From Bromus sterilis (taxonomy: Eukaryota; Streptophyta; Magnoliopsida; Poales; Poaceae): DNA of 64,000 bases. Below the pieces are notes generated by a model. That model did not search any database and was not told where the DNA came from. It worked only from the letters and a program-made list of their open reading frames with translations. Location of the stretch: contig OX465601.1 in the NCBI GenBank assembly GCA_950022295.1, forward strand, positions 177,633,501 to 177,697,500, written 5' to 3'. Shown piece by piece: positions 40,744-52,947 of the stretch. The first letter of the stretch is position 1, and each line of letters begins with the position of its first letter. A program made the position numbers and the translations under genes.

Positions 40744-43700
40744 TGTCACAACCCCAACTAGGGTAAGTGCTAGGGTTGTTTGATCCCTTTGCATCATGTG
40801 AAAAATTCAAAAAGAAAATCAAAAATGGGGAAAAGAAAGCCCTGAGAAATTAATTCAAATGGCCAGATAAAAATCTTTTTTCCAAAAACCATTTGAATAT
40901 TTGGAAAATTTCAATAAATGATGGTGATCATTTTAAAAATGGTTTGGGTTCATTCCCATGCTCATGGAATTTTCTAATTTTCACTTGGAAAATTAAATAA
41001 ACCCCTATTTGATTTGAAATTCAAATTATTTGAATTTCAAAAATGCCCAAAAGTTATGAGTGGCTAGCTACTTATATCCTAAGCCCACATAAAATATTTG
41101 GGTATTTATAAAAATACTTTGGTATTTATTTATCAGAGCAAACAAATGAAAGAAAAAGAAAAACAAACAGAAAAGAAATAAAAAGGAAAAAGGGGCCTTA
41201 CCTGCTTCTGGCCCAACTTAAACTAGGCCGGCCCAGCCCACCCGAGACGCTCCTGTCGTCTTCCTCCCCTCCCCCCGAAGCAGCTCGGTGGAGGGCAGGG
41301 GAGCGCCGAGGCCACCGCGACGGCCAGCGACCTTCTAGGCCCTCCCCTCTGCCCCAGAACGCGCCACACAGCTGCCCACTTTCCCCCGCACCCTTTCCCC
41401 CTCACGCTGCTCTCTCTGCGTCGCCTCCCTCGCCGATTTCTTCGACGCCCGAGCGCCGCCGTGGAGCGCGCCGTCGAGCACGCGTGGCCAACGGCCACAA
41501 ACTGCCGCACCGCCATGTCCCTCGTCTTCTCCGTGGTCGTCTTCATCTCAGTGCGCAAGGAATTGGACCCGCAAGCCCCGAGCATGTCGTCCCCTTCGTC
41601 TTCCTCCTCGCCGGAGCCGCAAGCTTGTCGTCGTCGATTTGCCGTGTGTAGAGCCTCCCCAACCTTGTCGCGGGCTCTGTTGAGTTCCCCGAACCCCGGT
41701 GAGCATTTTCCCCCAAGCCCCGCTCCCTTCCTCGCTCTCTAGCACATGTCGCCATGAGAGCCGACGAGGTCCGCCACCATTGTTGTCGTTGCCATGGCCC
41801 GCGGCCTCTCCTTGATGCCCAGTTAGCACCAGTGGGTGCGGGTGAGCGAGAGGAGCTCCCCAGTGCCCTTCTTTTCCTCTCCCCGTGCACTCCAGCCGAT
41901 TCCGGCGAGTGCTCCGGCGAGCCACAGAGGACGCCGGCGACCTAGGCCATTAGAGGCCCTAATGACCTTGCTAACCCTCCCCTCCTCTCTATGATAGTGG
42001 GCCCTAGTCCCTCTAATTAAACACAGTTTAAAATAAACCACGGGATTAATCCCAGAGCCACTGACAGCATGGCCCCACTGGTCAGCCCCCTGCTGACGTC
42101 GTGCTGAGGCAAGGCTGACACAGTAAATAGAAAAGAATTAAAAAGATATCAGAAAATAGCAAAAATTACCTTAAACTTTGAAAATTCATAGAAAATTCAT
42201 ATTAACTCCAAATTGGACAAATAATATATGAAAAATGGTCAGAAGAAAATTCTCTATCTAAATATGCAACTTTCAACCATGTTTGAGTTGATTTTAAAAT
42301 GGGACCAGTAGCTTTTTCTATTTGGCTTAATTGGAATTAATTCAAATTAAATTCAAATGCTTTTGTAATTTGAACCTTTGCAATACACCACATCTCACTT
42401 GAACATCAGAGGCATATCAAACACTTGAACACATGCTTTACAATGATCCAACAATAGAAAATGCATTTTGGCTAAATTGAAATTCATATGTGGAGTTTGA
42501 ATTTGCATTTCAAATGCAATACACTTCATTTAAATTAAATGTGCCACAAATCAATAACCTTCACATCATGGACAACATAATCATGTGATTGTGCATTTAA
42601 ATTCAATGTTGCCCCCCCTTTTTGTTGATGATTGTGCCGATAACAATGCCTCCGAGACGGTGATCACCCCCGAAGAAGAAGAAGATCGGTAAACCCCGTG
42701 TATCATCAGCAAGGTAAGCAAACCCCATCGATCATGTCTATAAAATCCCAATTCCCTCTCAGTCTCGCTTATGCATGTTTAGGAGATCACCTTGTATCGA
42801 TTCTACCGCATAGTTGAACCCATATCCGATGCATGACCTATCATCTTGTCACAGTAGTAAGCAAACCAAAATCCTAGCAGATTTAGGAGTTGAATGATGA
42901 GCATGTGGCCCCTGCACTGTTACTGCTTATTGCTGGGAAGTGATACAATGAGGTTACATTGATTGTGAGTCGGGATGGAATGAACACAGTGATGCTGATG
43001 ATAACGTGTTGGTGAATCCACACTAAACAAAGGTGATCGATGAGAGGTTGTGTAGGAGTACACAGCGGGTTGTCTCGTTGGACACCGCCTTAAGCACCGA
43101 GTTCTTGTATGGTAATCCAAGACAAAGAGTACAACCACACATTGGGCTCATTGACCCCTCTCGGCCTAGTACCTTGATCCGTGTTGACGTCTAGGTGTCA
43201 CATTAGTTCGGGCTTTCCATTTGGCATATGCATAGAAAAAGAATGGATGAAGGGTTGCATCATATAGATATGTGGGTGGATCTGTGAAATAGTGAAACCA
43301 TCTTCTCGGATGGCGTTTCGGTTGCCTACATTGTCTGAGTCCGTATCGTTGATCCGGCCGGGCTCTCGAGCGGGATCTACCTCAAATAGTCGACTCCTGG
43401 AATAGACCGGTTGTGAGCGAAGTGTCGTGGTGAACATCCTCGCTGTCACCTCTTGAACGGTGGCGAGACCTGGCGGTAACTGATGGTCATGTGTGTGTAG
43501 TTTACACCCTTGCAAGGTTAACAAAACTATTCGAATAGCCGCGTCCGCGGTCATGGAGTACTTGGAACCTGTACCTGATTATTAGACAACTTGAATGGAT
43601 ACTTCTAAAACTTGCAAGATAAGCGTGAGTGCTATGGCGTGCTTCCTCGTGGGGAAGTCGAGGAAGTATCCATAGTGGTGTATTGGTTGGAGACTTGGAT

Positions 43701-44666
43701 AGTGGACTCGTGTACGCTTCTTACCTCAAGTCTTGTACTCGTAGTACAGGACTAGCCAAATCAAAGCTGGCACTTCTGCATGTTGAACCCCACCTCCCTT
43801 TACCTTGATACTTGAGCATGAGTAGTGTAGTTCTGATGTAAGTCTTGCTGAGTACGACTTTGTACTCACGTTTGCTTATTCTATGTTTTAGATGAGAATC
43901 CGGAACCCCCGATGGATTCACCTTCGTGAAGCTCGATGTTGACCTTGGCAGTATAGTCCCAGACAACAGTCTGGTCCCTCGTGGAAGGGCATGTTTGTTG
44001 TACAAGGCTTCTCTAAGCCATTTGTTAAACTTGTCTGTACTCAGACCTAATTTGCTTCCGTTGTATGATGTAATGATGATCACAGACATGTGATCTTTGT
44101 ATGCTCTATGTGTAAGTCAATAAAGATACACTTTGTAGAGTTATGTGATGATACCTGCTGTTCATACTAGGCATGTGTGCTGCGTGTATGTTTATAACAT
44201 GCATGTCTTAGTATGGGTTTTTGAGACCTTAGTTGTGATCTGGCTGGCGGTCTTTTATACACCAAGTGGCCCTTAGATGTGCGCAGCTTGGGGTATCGCG
44301 ATGCGATTGCTCGCGACTCTGCCACGTGCACATTTTGTTGTATGATCGAGCCCGCCCTAGACCCCGACTAAGTGATCGGGCTGGAGTCAGTCTATGTAAG
44401 AGTTGTGATTCAATCGATAACATGGTTGAGGCGACTTGTCTATGAGTATGGGATTTCACCACCCATAAGCAATTAGACTCGTGAGCGGACGATGAGGACC
44501 CATCTCAGTTGATCATCCGGCCTGAATGGGATGCCCCTCACGTTCGATGCTTTCCGAGAGTGTTCTGTGCTTGGCCTTGTCTGCTTAGACAAGTGGGTAC
44601 GGCTCTCGGCTCTCCATGTGATTGTATCGTGACTGGAATTACATACGCTAACCCCGGGTCCCGACA
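40744..44666 (+). repeat. E4 3' LTR (3923 bp)
   Basis: Starts TGTCACAACCCC after the PPT GAGTGGGGGCGAGT and ends GGGTCCCGACA. Same layout as 20223-24150; LTR frame 41461-41742 is the counterpart of 20845-21228. Confidence 0.92.
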
Positions 44667-44671
44667 TGATG
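44667..44671. repeat. E4 target-site duplication, right (TGATG)
   Basis: Exact copy of 20218-20222; E2 LTR sequence resumes at 44672. Confidence 0.9.
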
Positions 44672-45910
44672 TCTCTCTCCAAAAAGATGATAAAATAGCC
44701 ATGCGAGGTAAACCAATGCTAGTTATGCTATAAAGAAAGGAAGAGGTTCAAAAGCATGGGCGGTATGCCAAGACAAGTAGACCGAAATCCATGTGCATAT
44801 ACCTACTAATCATCCACCTTGAGATATCTATCCAGAACAACTCGCTGGTATTAAGTTGCGAATCCCACCCAAAGTGTAAACTCAAAGCAACAGACAACTG
44901 CATTAAAGAACTTTGCGTAAAGTAAACAATCCTTGCACCCGCAAGTACAAGCACCGTTGTTTTCCCCCTTGTGGCAACAACACATCCCCTAGACTCATGT
45001 TTCTGTCACTCAAGCTAGTCATCGGGGGTCATGAGCCCACAATCATGCATAATGCTCCCTCTTGGAGTCACTGCCTACTACTTGGCCAAAGCAATAAACA
45101 ACAACGGAGAACATGCAAGAATTACTCAAGAACATAAATATAAAAGAGGAGAATCAAATATATAACTCAATCACAATCTGAACATAATCTCATAATCCAT
45201 CGGATCCTAGCAAACTCAGCATAGCAACAACAGAAATATTACATATGTGCCTCGATCATGTAGGGCAGCTCACGAGGTCTAATCCATGAAGAACAAAGAG
45301 GGGAGGTGAACATCACATAGCTACTGATCATAGACCCATGGTCCAAGGTGGACTACTCACGGTTCATCCGGGAAGCGTCTATGGTGGTGGAGAAGCTCCC
45401 GGAGGTGATTCCTCCCTCTGGGAGGGTGCCGGGAAGAGGTCTTCTGGTGCTCCCGATCTTGGAAGCGCGGCGGCGGCGGAACAAAGGAGAGATCGCGAAA
45501 AAGGGTTCCAGTCTCAGGGGTTTTGCGTCACGAGGATTAAATAGGCGAAGGGGGGGGGGGCAGCCAGGGGGGCCACCAGGGGTCCAGGCGCCCCCCCTGG
45601 CGCGACCTCACCCTGGGGCGCGTCAGGAGGGCGCCTGGTGGGTCCCCTCTGGCCCCCCTTGGTGATTCCAGAAGCTTCTTGATCTCTGAATTTTTATTGG
45701 ATTTTCCTGAATTTTTGGAGCACTTTTTATATGGGGTAAACCTGAAATAGAAAAACAGCAGAAACACAGGAACTGGCACTGGGGTGCACTGAGTTAATAG
45801 GTTAGTCCAAATATGATCAAAAGTGTATGGAAGTTCATCAATATCATAGCAATATCACATAAAAGAGGCATGGAGTAAGCAGAAATTATAGATACGTTTT
45901 GGACGTATCA
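44672..45910 (-). repeat. E2 5' LTR, outer piece
   Basis: On the minus strand it starts at 45910 with TGATACGTCCAAAACGTATC. The part 44953-45910 matches the 3' LTR at 2888-3841. Joined to 19820-20222 it gives an LTR of about 1.64 kb. A G-run of 10 at about 45551-45560 and a GC-rich stretch to 45660 are internal to the LTR. Confidence 0.88.
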
Positions 45911-46898
45911 CCCGGTTTTCATGGCCAAGGTGCCACTCAACATGGGCTTCATCAACACTATCCCCGCGGATATGATAATCCTAAGGTTTTCGGAGATCTT
46001 CAATTTGTACCATCTCAAGCGGCTGGACCATAGCCTTATCCGTCTGTTCTCGCTCAGCCTTTCTATGATTATCAGGAGAGATAAGACCCCGAGCATCGCG
46101 ATATTGGACCCCTTCTACATGCGTGAAAGCATCTTGATGGACGACGGGGACGCAGCTCTCGCGTCGGGGTACATCAGAGACTTCATGCTAGATAACGCCG
46201 GCAAGGATTCATTTCTTATGACCTACTCTCCCAAGTAAGTCATTCGCTCGCCTCCGTAGCATATATGCTTTCTTAGCTTTCCATTGTCCTCTTCCAACAT
46301 TCTTTTTGGATTGTTTTAATTATGCAGTGAGGATCAAGACTGCGTGCTCATCTGCTTTTCACCACAACACTCACATGCCGTGTATTTAGACTCGGGGAGT
46401 GTGAAGAAGAAAGATTACAAGTATATCATGAGAGTTTTGGATGATGCTCTCGCCGGCTACATAAAAGCCGGAGGCAAGATCGTGAAGCACAAGTTCAGGA
46501 AGAATCATCCTGGCGTGAACGTGTTCAGCCACGTAACGCAGTTCCCGTGCGTCAAGAAGCCGGCTGGAAGTGTGAGGGATGCGTAGTACGCCCTTCATCA
46601 CATGCGGACGATTGTACAGGAACAACGCAACCTTACGCTGCCAAGTCATCTCAAAGCGTGGGCCGAAAGGAAGGCGGAAATCGCCGATGCAAATCTTAAG
46701 GAGGAGTTCTTTCACATCCAAGCGCAGTTGGCGACTATCATCCGTCAAGAAGTACAAATGAAGGGGGCGATCTTCCACTCCAACATTGCACCATCCAATG
46801 GGGAGATAGAAGTCCGCCTAAAGGCCTTGCGTGACACAAGGACTTTCATGACGAAAGAAGGATGCCGCCCATTCCCCAAGACGAGTCAGAACAATTGA
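45911..46898 (+). pseudogene. Ulp1/C48 peptidase-like transposon protein, C-terminal part
   Basis: Exon 1 runs from the E2 boundary (HPVFMAKVPLNMGFI) to 46234. The intron is 46235-46327 (GTAAGT...TTATGCAG), and exon 2 runs from 46328 to a stop at 46896-46898. The protein resembles the Ulp1-like domain found in grass transposons: MIILRFSEIFNLYHLKRLD, IAILDPFYMRES, then SHAVYLDSGS with the His and Asp expected of the catalytic pair, and CVKKPAGSVRDA at the site where active members have the nucleophile Cys in a CGYY-like context. Here Asp-Ala stands in that place. TAG at 46584-46586 interrupts exon 2, after which the same frame continues (ALHHMRTIVQEQRNLTLP) to the end. The N-terminal part is lost at the E2 insertion. 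Dead as a gene; the missing Cys may be a family trait. Confidence 0.75.
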
Positions 46899-47294
46899 AC
46901 AATTTATGTTATATATGGCATTCGTTTGATGAATGTGTGCCCTACATGTAATTTGGATGTACTCTTTGTGTAGTAGATGGTAGTGTCAAAACTCTTGGTG
47001 CTCTTTGTGTAGAAAGGTCACTGCATATGCATTTTTATGCATATGTGCATGCTCCTGGCCATTGATCGACTTGCTTTATGTTGTTGATAAGAATAGATGC
47101 TATATTGCGTTGTTGTCCTTTGCTATGAATTCATATGGACGTGACCTCTAAATCTTTGTTTTGTGCAGGTTGAAGAGCAAACAAGAGATGATGACGAAAG
47201 TAGCTTTCTGTTTTCAATAATTGTTGGACTCATTATAATATTGTGATGGATGTAATCTTGTGAATCTTATTGGCCTCCAAACCTTAGACAATGA
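46899..47294 (+). other. E6 3' flank, no gene seen
   Basis: About 400 bp of AT-rich sequence. TTTTGTGCAG at about 47159-47168 could be a 3' splice site of an intron in the 3' untranslated region. Cut at 47295 by E7; the last 5 bp are AATGA, the expected left target duplicate of E7. Confidence 0.45.
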
Positions 47295-50200
47295 TGTAAC
47301 GACCCGGTTCCTCACAAACCGGAGTCTCTGTGCATTCTGTGCTAGTCCCTGGATCAATAGCTAGCACACACAGTACATGATGTAATATCAAGAATAAACC
47401 ACATGTCATAAATATTACATCGAAGATCCAGTATTACAATAAAGCATACCTGCATAGCTCAGGCTAGCTTACAAATAAAATACAGCGGAAAGCAATATAA
47501 GCTTCGTGGCGTCCATCAACTACACCGACATAGTTGAGTATAGACATCGTAACCCTACATCGTACCACTTACTCGTCGTATATAATCCTGCAACACCGAA
47601 GGTTACAGCCCGACAACGGGTCAGTACATCTGATTTGTACGGCAAGTGACACGAAAAAGTTTAAATAAAGGACCTACAACTACATGCAAGGTAAGTCAAA
47701 GGAAAGGCTTATGGTTTTGTTTTGCAGAAAGCCAGTTTTATCCTGAACTAAACTAGTCAAAATTTTAAGTTGAATTCTACCTGAAACACACAGCAACCCA
47801 TGCTACTCTTTCCCACCAAAATTATTATTAAGTGTTCATCTGTCAAGATCATTCATCAACAGTATTGACTAGTTGCTCAAAGTTTGTCCGTAACCGTGGA
47901 CACGGCTAATCATGATCATTTTATACGCTCTGCAGAGGTTGTACATGTTCCCCACTGGACTCAACCCGAAGATTGAGACAAAGACTTTCTAAAGAGGTTG
48001 CCTCCACCCTTTCGTAGCCGGTACACCTAACACACATCTACATCAGCTAGCTACCAGGGCCAGGTTCCCCACAACGTACTTGTGCTAAGCCAGAGCCCAT
48101 ATAGCCAGTGGCTGTACACGGAAGCTACTAGTAATATTGCATGTCTGATCTTTTTGAGCCTGGACGGCGCCCACTGCGTCAGAGGGTAGACACCATGTCG
48201 TACCCGGTTCACCACCAAAGCAACCATTGGGTGCATTTAACCCCGGCACTGTCCTTAGACAAGGCACAACTACCAGGATGCAACCCGCCCGTCCAGAAGT
48301 GATTTCTATTTATTATAAAGTTGCTACACACTTTATTAGAATAGCTCACATGCACTCCATGAAATCTCACAACCCAAACCACGTCTACAAAGCATAGCAA
48401 TAAAGTAACAACACGGGCTAGGTTGATCTACTAATACAAGTCAAGTCATGTGGCTATCCTAACTGGTTTTGCAGCAACAGTAAAGTAAACTACCTATCAT
48501 GCAATAGGGTGATATTTCTTAACATAATGTATATATAAAATATAGGTATGAGTATGGTCAAAGCATCACTTGCCTTATACATTCGATGAAGATCTTCGCT
48601 CTCACGTTCCAGTCAACTCTATTCGTCACACTCCGAGAATCTATCGCAACGAAGGAACTCAATAAGCAATCACACCAACAACACCAACCAAAAGATCAAG
48701 AAAACAATCACAAAGGTTTTTGAAACAAAACAAAAGGGCTTTGAAGTGTGGAGGTGTCGATGTGCTCGAAGGTGAACGGTGGAAGGTGAACTCGAGAGAA
48801 CAGATAAAGGATTCATCGGTAAAGAATTGTGATCATGGACATTTATGAATTCAAGGTGAATATCATGCCCACATGAAAAAGTGTGTGAATCTTACCGATA
48901 ACATGTCTCAAGTGATCCGATATGCAAAACAATCACGTGAAACGGAATACTACAACGCAGGTCATAGAAATTGCAACATTGAATTTAATTTGAATTTAAA
49001 CAGATCAATAAACTTGTGAATTTTTGTGTACACATGATATAAACAGAAGGTACATCGAACAAGTGATCCAACGCAAAAAGAATCACTCGATTTGGATCAA
49101 CGGTATAAAAGATATGGCCTCCGGGATTGAATTTGAATTTGAAAGAAATTCGAATTCAAAAGTGTGCAAAGTGTGCAAAAATTTATACCATCCTAAAGTA
49201 CATAACAACACAAGCGCGTAGGAAAAAGTTTCACCTCGATCCGACTTACGGGTGCGGAGATATCGCGGGCGCGAGAACGAGGGGTTTTCTGCCAAAAGGA
49301 CTGATCCGCAATTAAAATATCTTCGCAAAAAGCAACCGGGTCCCTGGACAGTGGTTGAACGGATCTGACCGGAGTTGCTCCGGCGAACTCGGGAACTCCG
49401 ACGAGGGGGTGGCTTCCGGCGAGCTGGGGGGGCGGCCAGGGGCGGTTGGGTGGCCGGGGTGGCGTAGAGGCGGCGCGGTCGCTCGCGGGCGCGGCGCGGC
49501 TCGGCTCCGGCCGGCTGCCGGCCGTGGCGGCCGCAGCACTTGGCACGGGCGGCCGGAGCACTGGAGACGCGGTGGCCAGCCGCGGTGGCGGCGCGGGCCG
49601 GGGAGGGCGGGCGGCGGGGTCGGCGACGTGGCGACGACGCTGACGGACGGGTCCCGTTAGGTTTTTTTTCCAGAAAATAAAAAAAATAGAAAACCGAAAA
49701 GTATATATAGCCAGGAAAAAAAATCAAACCGAGTTGGGCTCTAATTGCGCTTGCGGGCGGAGACAAACCACTGGGCCGGGCTACGGAATTTTTTTCTTTT
49801 TCTTTAAAAATCGAAACTTCAAACAATTAAATAAAATCAACCGTAACTCCGAAAAATATGAAATAAAATTCTAAATTCATCAAATAATAAAAAGAAAATT
49901 ACGCAATGAATATATTTTCCAAAAAAGAAAAATAAAAATAAAAACATTTTCTAAATACTTTATTTAAATGAAAAATACTTTTCATAGATCACATAAAATC
50001 TAATAAATTATTAAAGCATTTTTGTTTAGTCAAAAGTATTGACAAACCATTTATAAATAATAAAATATAAATTTGAAAATTGTTTCTTCAATAAATAATT
50101 TTGGTAAAATGAAAACATTCCATTGGAAAACTTTTTCAACTCTTTTAAAATAATTAATAAATCATTTTAATGAAATAAAAACTATCTTAGCATTATAAAA

Positions 50201-50643
50201 TGCCTAAAACAATTTTAGAGTTATTTATAATACTGAAAATAAATTTAAAAAACTTCAAAGTAATACTCTAAATATTTTTCAAATTTATTAAAAAGGGGAT
50301 AAGTCATTTTATATCCTCTCAAATGAATTTCCTTTAGTTGAAAAATGTTTTGAATATTCAAAAGAATTCCAATAATGATTTAAAACATTTTCCAAACTTT
50401 TAATATGTTGAAGGAGTCATATTACCTTCTCTCATTTTGTTTTTGTTGGTTTTTTTTAAATAATAAATTCAAAAAACACCAATTATGAATATTAGGGAAA
50501 GTCCTTTTATTCGCTCTCTTTATAATATTCAATAAACTCCAACAAGTTTTAAATCCCAGAGAAAATCAAACACATCAAGCAAATAATCATTATCTATTTA
50601 ATTTATTAACATTCCAAAATTCGGGGAATTTTGGGATGTTACA
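47295..50643 (-). repeat. E7 3' LTR (3349 bp)
   Basis: Its first 490 bp (47295-47785) match the 5' LTR part 53562-54065 almost exactly. On the minus strand: about 850 bp very AT-rich (50643 to 49790), a TATA box, a GC-rich block (49660 to 49300), then mixed sequence. Minus-strand frame 49083-49826 (247 codons) is low-complexity Pro/Arg/Ala-rich in its GC-rich part and is not called as a gene. Confidence 0.88.
49702..49709 (-). promoter_or_regulatory. TATA box of the E7 LTR
   Basis: The minus strand reads GGCTATATATACTT just upstream of the GC-rich block. This is a plausible core promoter for the element's own transcript. Confidence 0.5.
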
Positions 50644-52216
50644 CACTACCACCCTTAAAAGGAATCTCTTCCTTGAGATTCGAGAAGGCTAGAAAGAAAG
50701 GTTAGGGTTCGGGTCTTCATGACAGTCCATCGATCCTCCGATGAGCTAGGGTGCTACCACCCTTCAAAGGAATGCGACGTGGTCTTCAAAATCTTACCCC
50801 ATCGATGACATCCTTCGTACATTATTCGTAATCCTTGGAGATCTTGAATCCTTCGCGAAAGAGGAGTCTTCCAAATACATTGGTCTTCAAGAGTGTCGCA
50901 CCTTCGATTGCATCCCTAGAATAGTTCATATACTCCGTCGTTGTCTTGAACACCGCATCCAAAAGACGGGTCCTCCAAGTACTAAGACTTCATAGCTGAC
51001 GGTCAGGCGCCAATACTAACCAACTATCGATTCACTCTTGGTGGTCATCAAGAATACTTCTACGGGATACCTGCAGCAAACGGTCTTGGTCTATACTCAC
51101 CGTATAACACAAACGGTAAACTTCTACTGGGGTCACACATCATACCATTCTATGGTTTAGGCTAACATCGTCGTCTCTCTGCTATAGGTAAGTCACTCAA
51201 GATTTACTATCCCGCATAGCAAGAGCGAATAATAAGAGTAGTCGGCATGGTGATCAATCCATCCCACACCCAAATCATTACCTTGTATATGGTTTAGCGG
51301 ATCTCGCAATCTAACACTCGGTCATCCTCACCAGCACTGCAGAAGTCCTCCTTATCTTGAACTGGGTCAAGATAAATCCATGGTTCTGCAAGCCAACCAA
51401 AACATCTATCGTTTCCTCACAATTCTCAGGTTTTCGCAAACTGCTATAACACGTGTACTGGTGGACTACAACTTCTTCGAGGGTTCTTCCTTCAGCAAGA
51501 TTGTGCTTTCTTGTCGTAAGATCTTGGCACAAGGGGTTAACTTTGAACTCAGCATTAAGTTGCATCCATATTTATCCCAGCCTTGACATTAGCAGCCATT
51601 GTAGTAGCTTCTTCAATTTAAGGATGAGGATGAGGGGGAATAGAATGTAGACAACGAGGTAGAGAGAGAGATAGGGAGAGGTACCCATACAAACATCCCA
51701 CTAGTTTTGTAAATAAGTTTTGATGTGTAGCTGTCGGTAAAACAGGAAATGACAGCTCACAGAAACGATCTAACGGTAGAAACTTGAATCTTCCAGGTCT
51801 TCAAGTCTTCAGGTCTTCAATGACGGTAGCTTCAGTTTCGCGTTGTCGAAGCAATCTTCATATCGTTGAGTCACTTGCCAAGTTTATTCTTGTTGTTGTT
51901 ATGTCTCCTTCAGTCTTGAAGCATACTAAATAGATGAGGGGTCTAATGAAACGTAAACTTATTCTACTCACGTAGAAGAAACGCAAAACACAACACGCCA
52001 CAACAACCAAATACATATCAGGGCCCCCGGGTACAAGACAAAACTTAACAAAACAAATCATGACATAACACATCTAATCAATCCATAGCAAACATGCATC
52101 GATCTACAACTCCAGCTAACAATGAAAAGGTAACAACATACACTTAGTGCACACCTACGTACGTCCTCCAATTGCCAAACATAAGCTTCTTCGAGTCAGC
52201 ATCCTTGCTTCCACGT
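50644..52216 (-). other. E7 3' internal region, no pol seen
   Basis: About 1.57 kb without a recognised protein; frame 51311-51565 (84 codons, minus) has no family I know. The minus strand reads TTTTAAGGGTGGTAGTG directly before the 3' LTR, a weak PPT. Words such as TCTTCAAG/CTTCAGG recur (about 51790-51820). Confidence 0.6.
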
Positions 52217-52947
52217 TCAGAACTTCTCCTTCCCCTTCAATTCTGGACACATATTGCTGTAGTGTCCCATATTCCTGCACCGATAGCACTCAATTTTGCT
52301 AAGGTCCTTTATCTTCGTCCTCATGAGTGCTTCCTTTAATTCTGGACACATGTTGGCGTAATGGCCCATATTCCTACACCGGAAACACTGAATGTGGCTA
52401 AAGTCCTTCTTTTTCTTCTTCACGGGTGTTTCCTTCAATTCTTGGATAGCTTTCTTCATTCCTTCCTTTTGATGTTGAACCACTTGTTGTGTCACGATGA
52501 AAAATTGACACTGAGCGGGGTAATGATCAGTTCCTTCACACGTAAAACATGTGACTTGAGCAGTGGGACATTCTTCACCCTAGTGAATTTCTTCACAATA
52601 GGGACATCCATCTTGGTGTCCTTCATAGGAGTGCCCTGTTTCTCCGCAAATTGTACAGGCATGGATCATCTTAAGGGTTACCGTCCTTTGCATCGGGGTG
52701 ACGAGGTGGGATCCCAAAAAATCCTTGTGAACTCCTTCCAAGTAATCTTCCTTCGTGATTTGTCAATCGCCTGATGCATTGTCCACCAAGTAGTAGCCTC
52801 TTCTACAAAGTACTTGACAGCATAGGGGACCATGTCCTCACTTCCAACCTGGTTTATCTTCGTGTGCTCCTCCATATTACGAATCCATTGCTCCACCTTC
52901 AGTCTCGACATCGCCCCGGAAAAGGAGAGTCCTACTCCATACACCAT
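52217..52947 (-). pseudogene. gag: E7 Gag remnant with a string of zinc knuckles
   Basis: The first block, 52947-52678, reads RLKVEQWIRNMEEHTKINQV and VKYFVEEATTWWTMH, a retrotransposon Gag helical region. A frame change follows; a second frame from about 52676 to 52217 carries zinc-binding units in order: an expanded unit CTICGETGH with a later CPYC, then CFTCEGTDHYPAQC, CFRCRNMGHYANMC and CYRCRNMGHYSNMC, ending ELKGKEKF. TAG at 52580-52582 lies between the first and second units. The last two units are near-duplicates about 30 residues apart. Much of the capsid C-terminal half is missing. No protease, reverse transcriptase or integrase follows. Confidence 0.75.

Larger units (their letters stand above)
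20223..44666 (+). mobile_element. E4: decayed chromodomain Gypsy element (Tekay/Del-like), host of E5
   Basis: 5' LTR 20223-24150, internal 24151-25760 and 38807-40743, 3' LTR 40744-44666, TSD TGATG on both sides. LTRs start TGTCACAACCCC and end GGGTCCCGACA. The internal domain is interrupted by E5 between reverse transcriptase and RNase H, with GATTT duplicated. Most of gag and the protease are deleted. What remains is reverse transcriptase, RNase H, integrase and chromodomain with several stops and frameshifts. The C-terminal chromodomain places it in the chromovirus branch of Gypsy elements. Without E5 the element would be about 11.4 kb. Confidence 0.92.
2888..45910 (-). mobile_element. 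E2: Athila-like gag-protease Gypsy element, split by E3 and E4
   Basis: An antisense LTR element whose pieces are 2888-4962, 15784-20222 and 44672-45910. Ordered on the minus strand: 5' LTR (45910 to 44672, then 20222 to 19820), PBS (19814 to 19794), gag-protease (19679 to 17625), a long non-coding 3' region (17624 to 15784, then 4962 to 3842) and a 3' LTR from 3841 down, cut by E1. The pieces join at exact target duplications of the nested elements (AATGA for E3, TGATG for E4). The internal region adds up to about 5.2 kb and contains no reverse transcriptase or integrase, so the element is non-autonomous. It is itself inserted in E6; the 5 bp next to its right end is CCCGG. Confidence 0.85.
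45911..47294 (+). mobile_element. E6: fragment of a DNA transposon with an Ulp1-like ORF (CACTA- or Mutator-like)
   Basis: Sequence between E2 and E7 that belongs to neither. It holds the C-terminal part of an Ulp1-like protein gene with an intron, and about 400 bp of 3' flank. Such protease-like ORFs are carried by grass CACTA and some Mutator-like transposons. No terminal inverted repeat is in view because E2 truncates it on the left and E7 on the right, so the superfamily is not settled. The right part should resume beyond E7, outside the window. Confidence 0.6.

Noticed and set aside
2888..45910. Distant repeat (2888-3841 and 44953-45910) as a segmental duplication or locus-bounding repeat
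   Set aside because: Explained as the two LTRs of E2, in the same orientation, with E2 gag, PBS and PPT correctly placed between them.
46899..47294. Terminal inverted repeat or subterminal repeats of a CACTA element next to the Ulp1-like ORF
   Set aside because: No CACTA-type tip or repeated subterminal motif found before E7 begins; superfamily left open.
49083..49826. 247-codon minus-strand frame in the E7 LTR
   Set aside because: Most of it is the GC-rich LTR block, with low-complexity Arg/Pro/Ala sequence and no recognisable domain; the partner LTR copy is not in view to test conservation.
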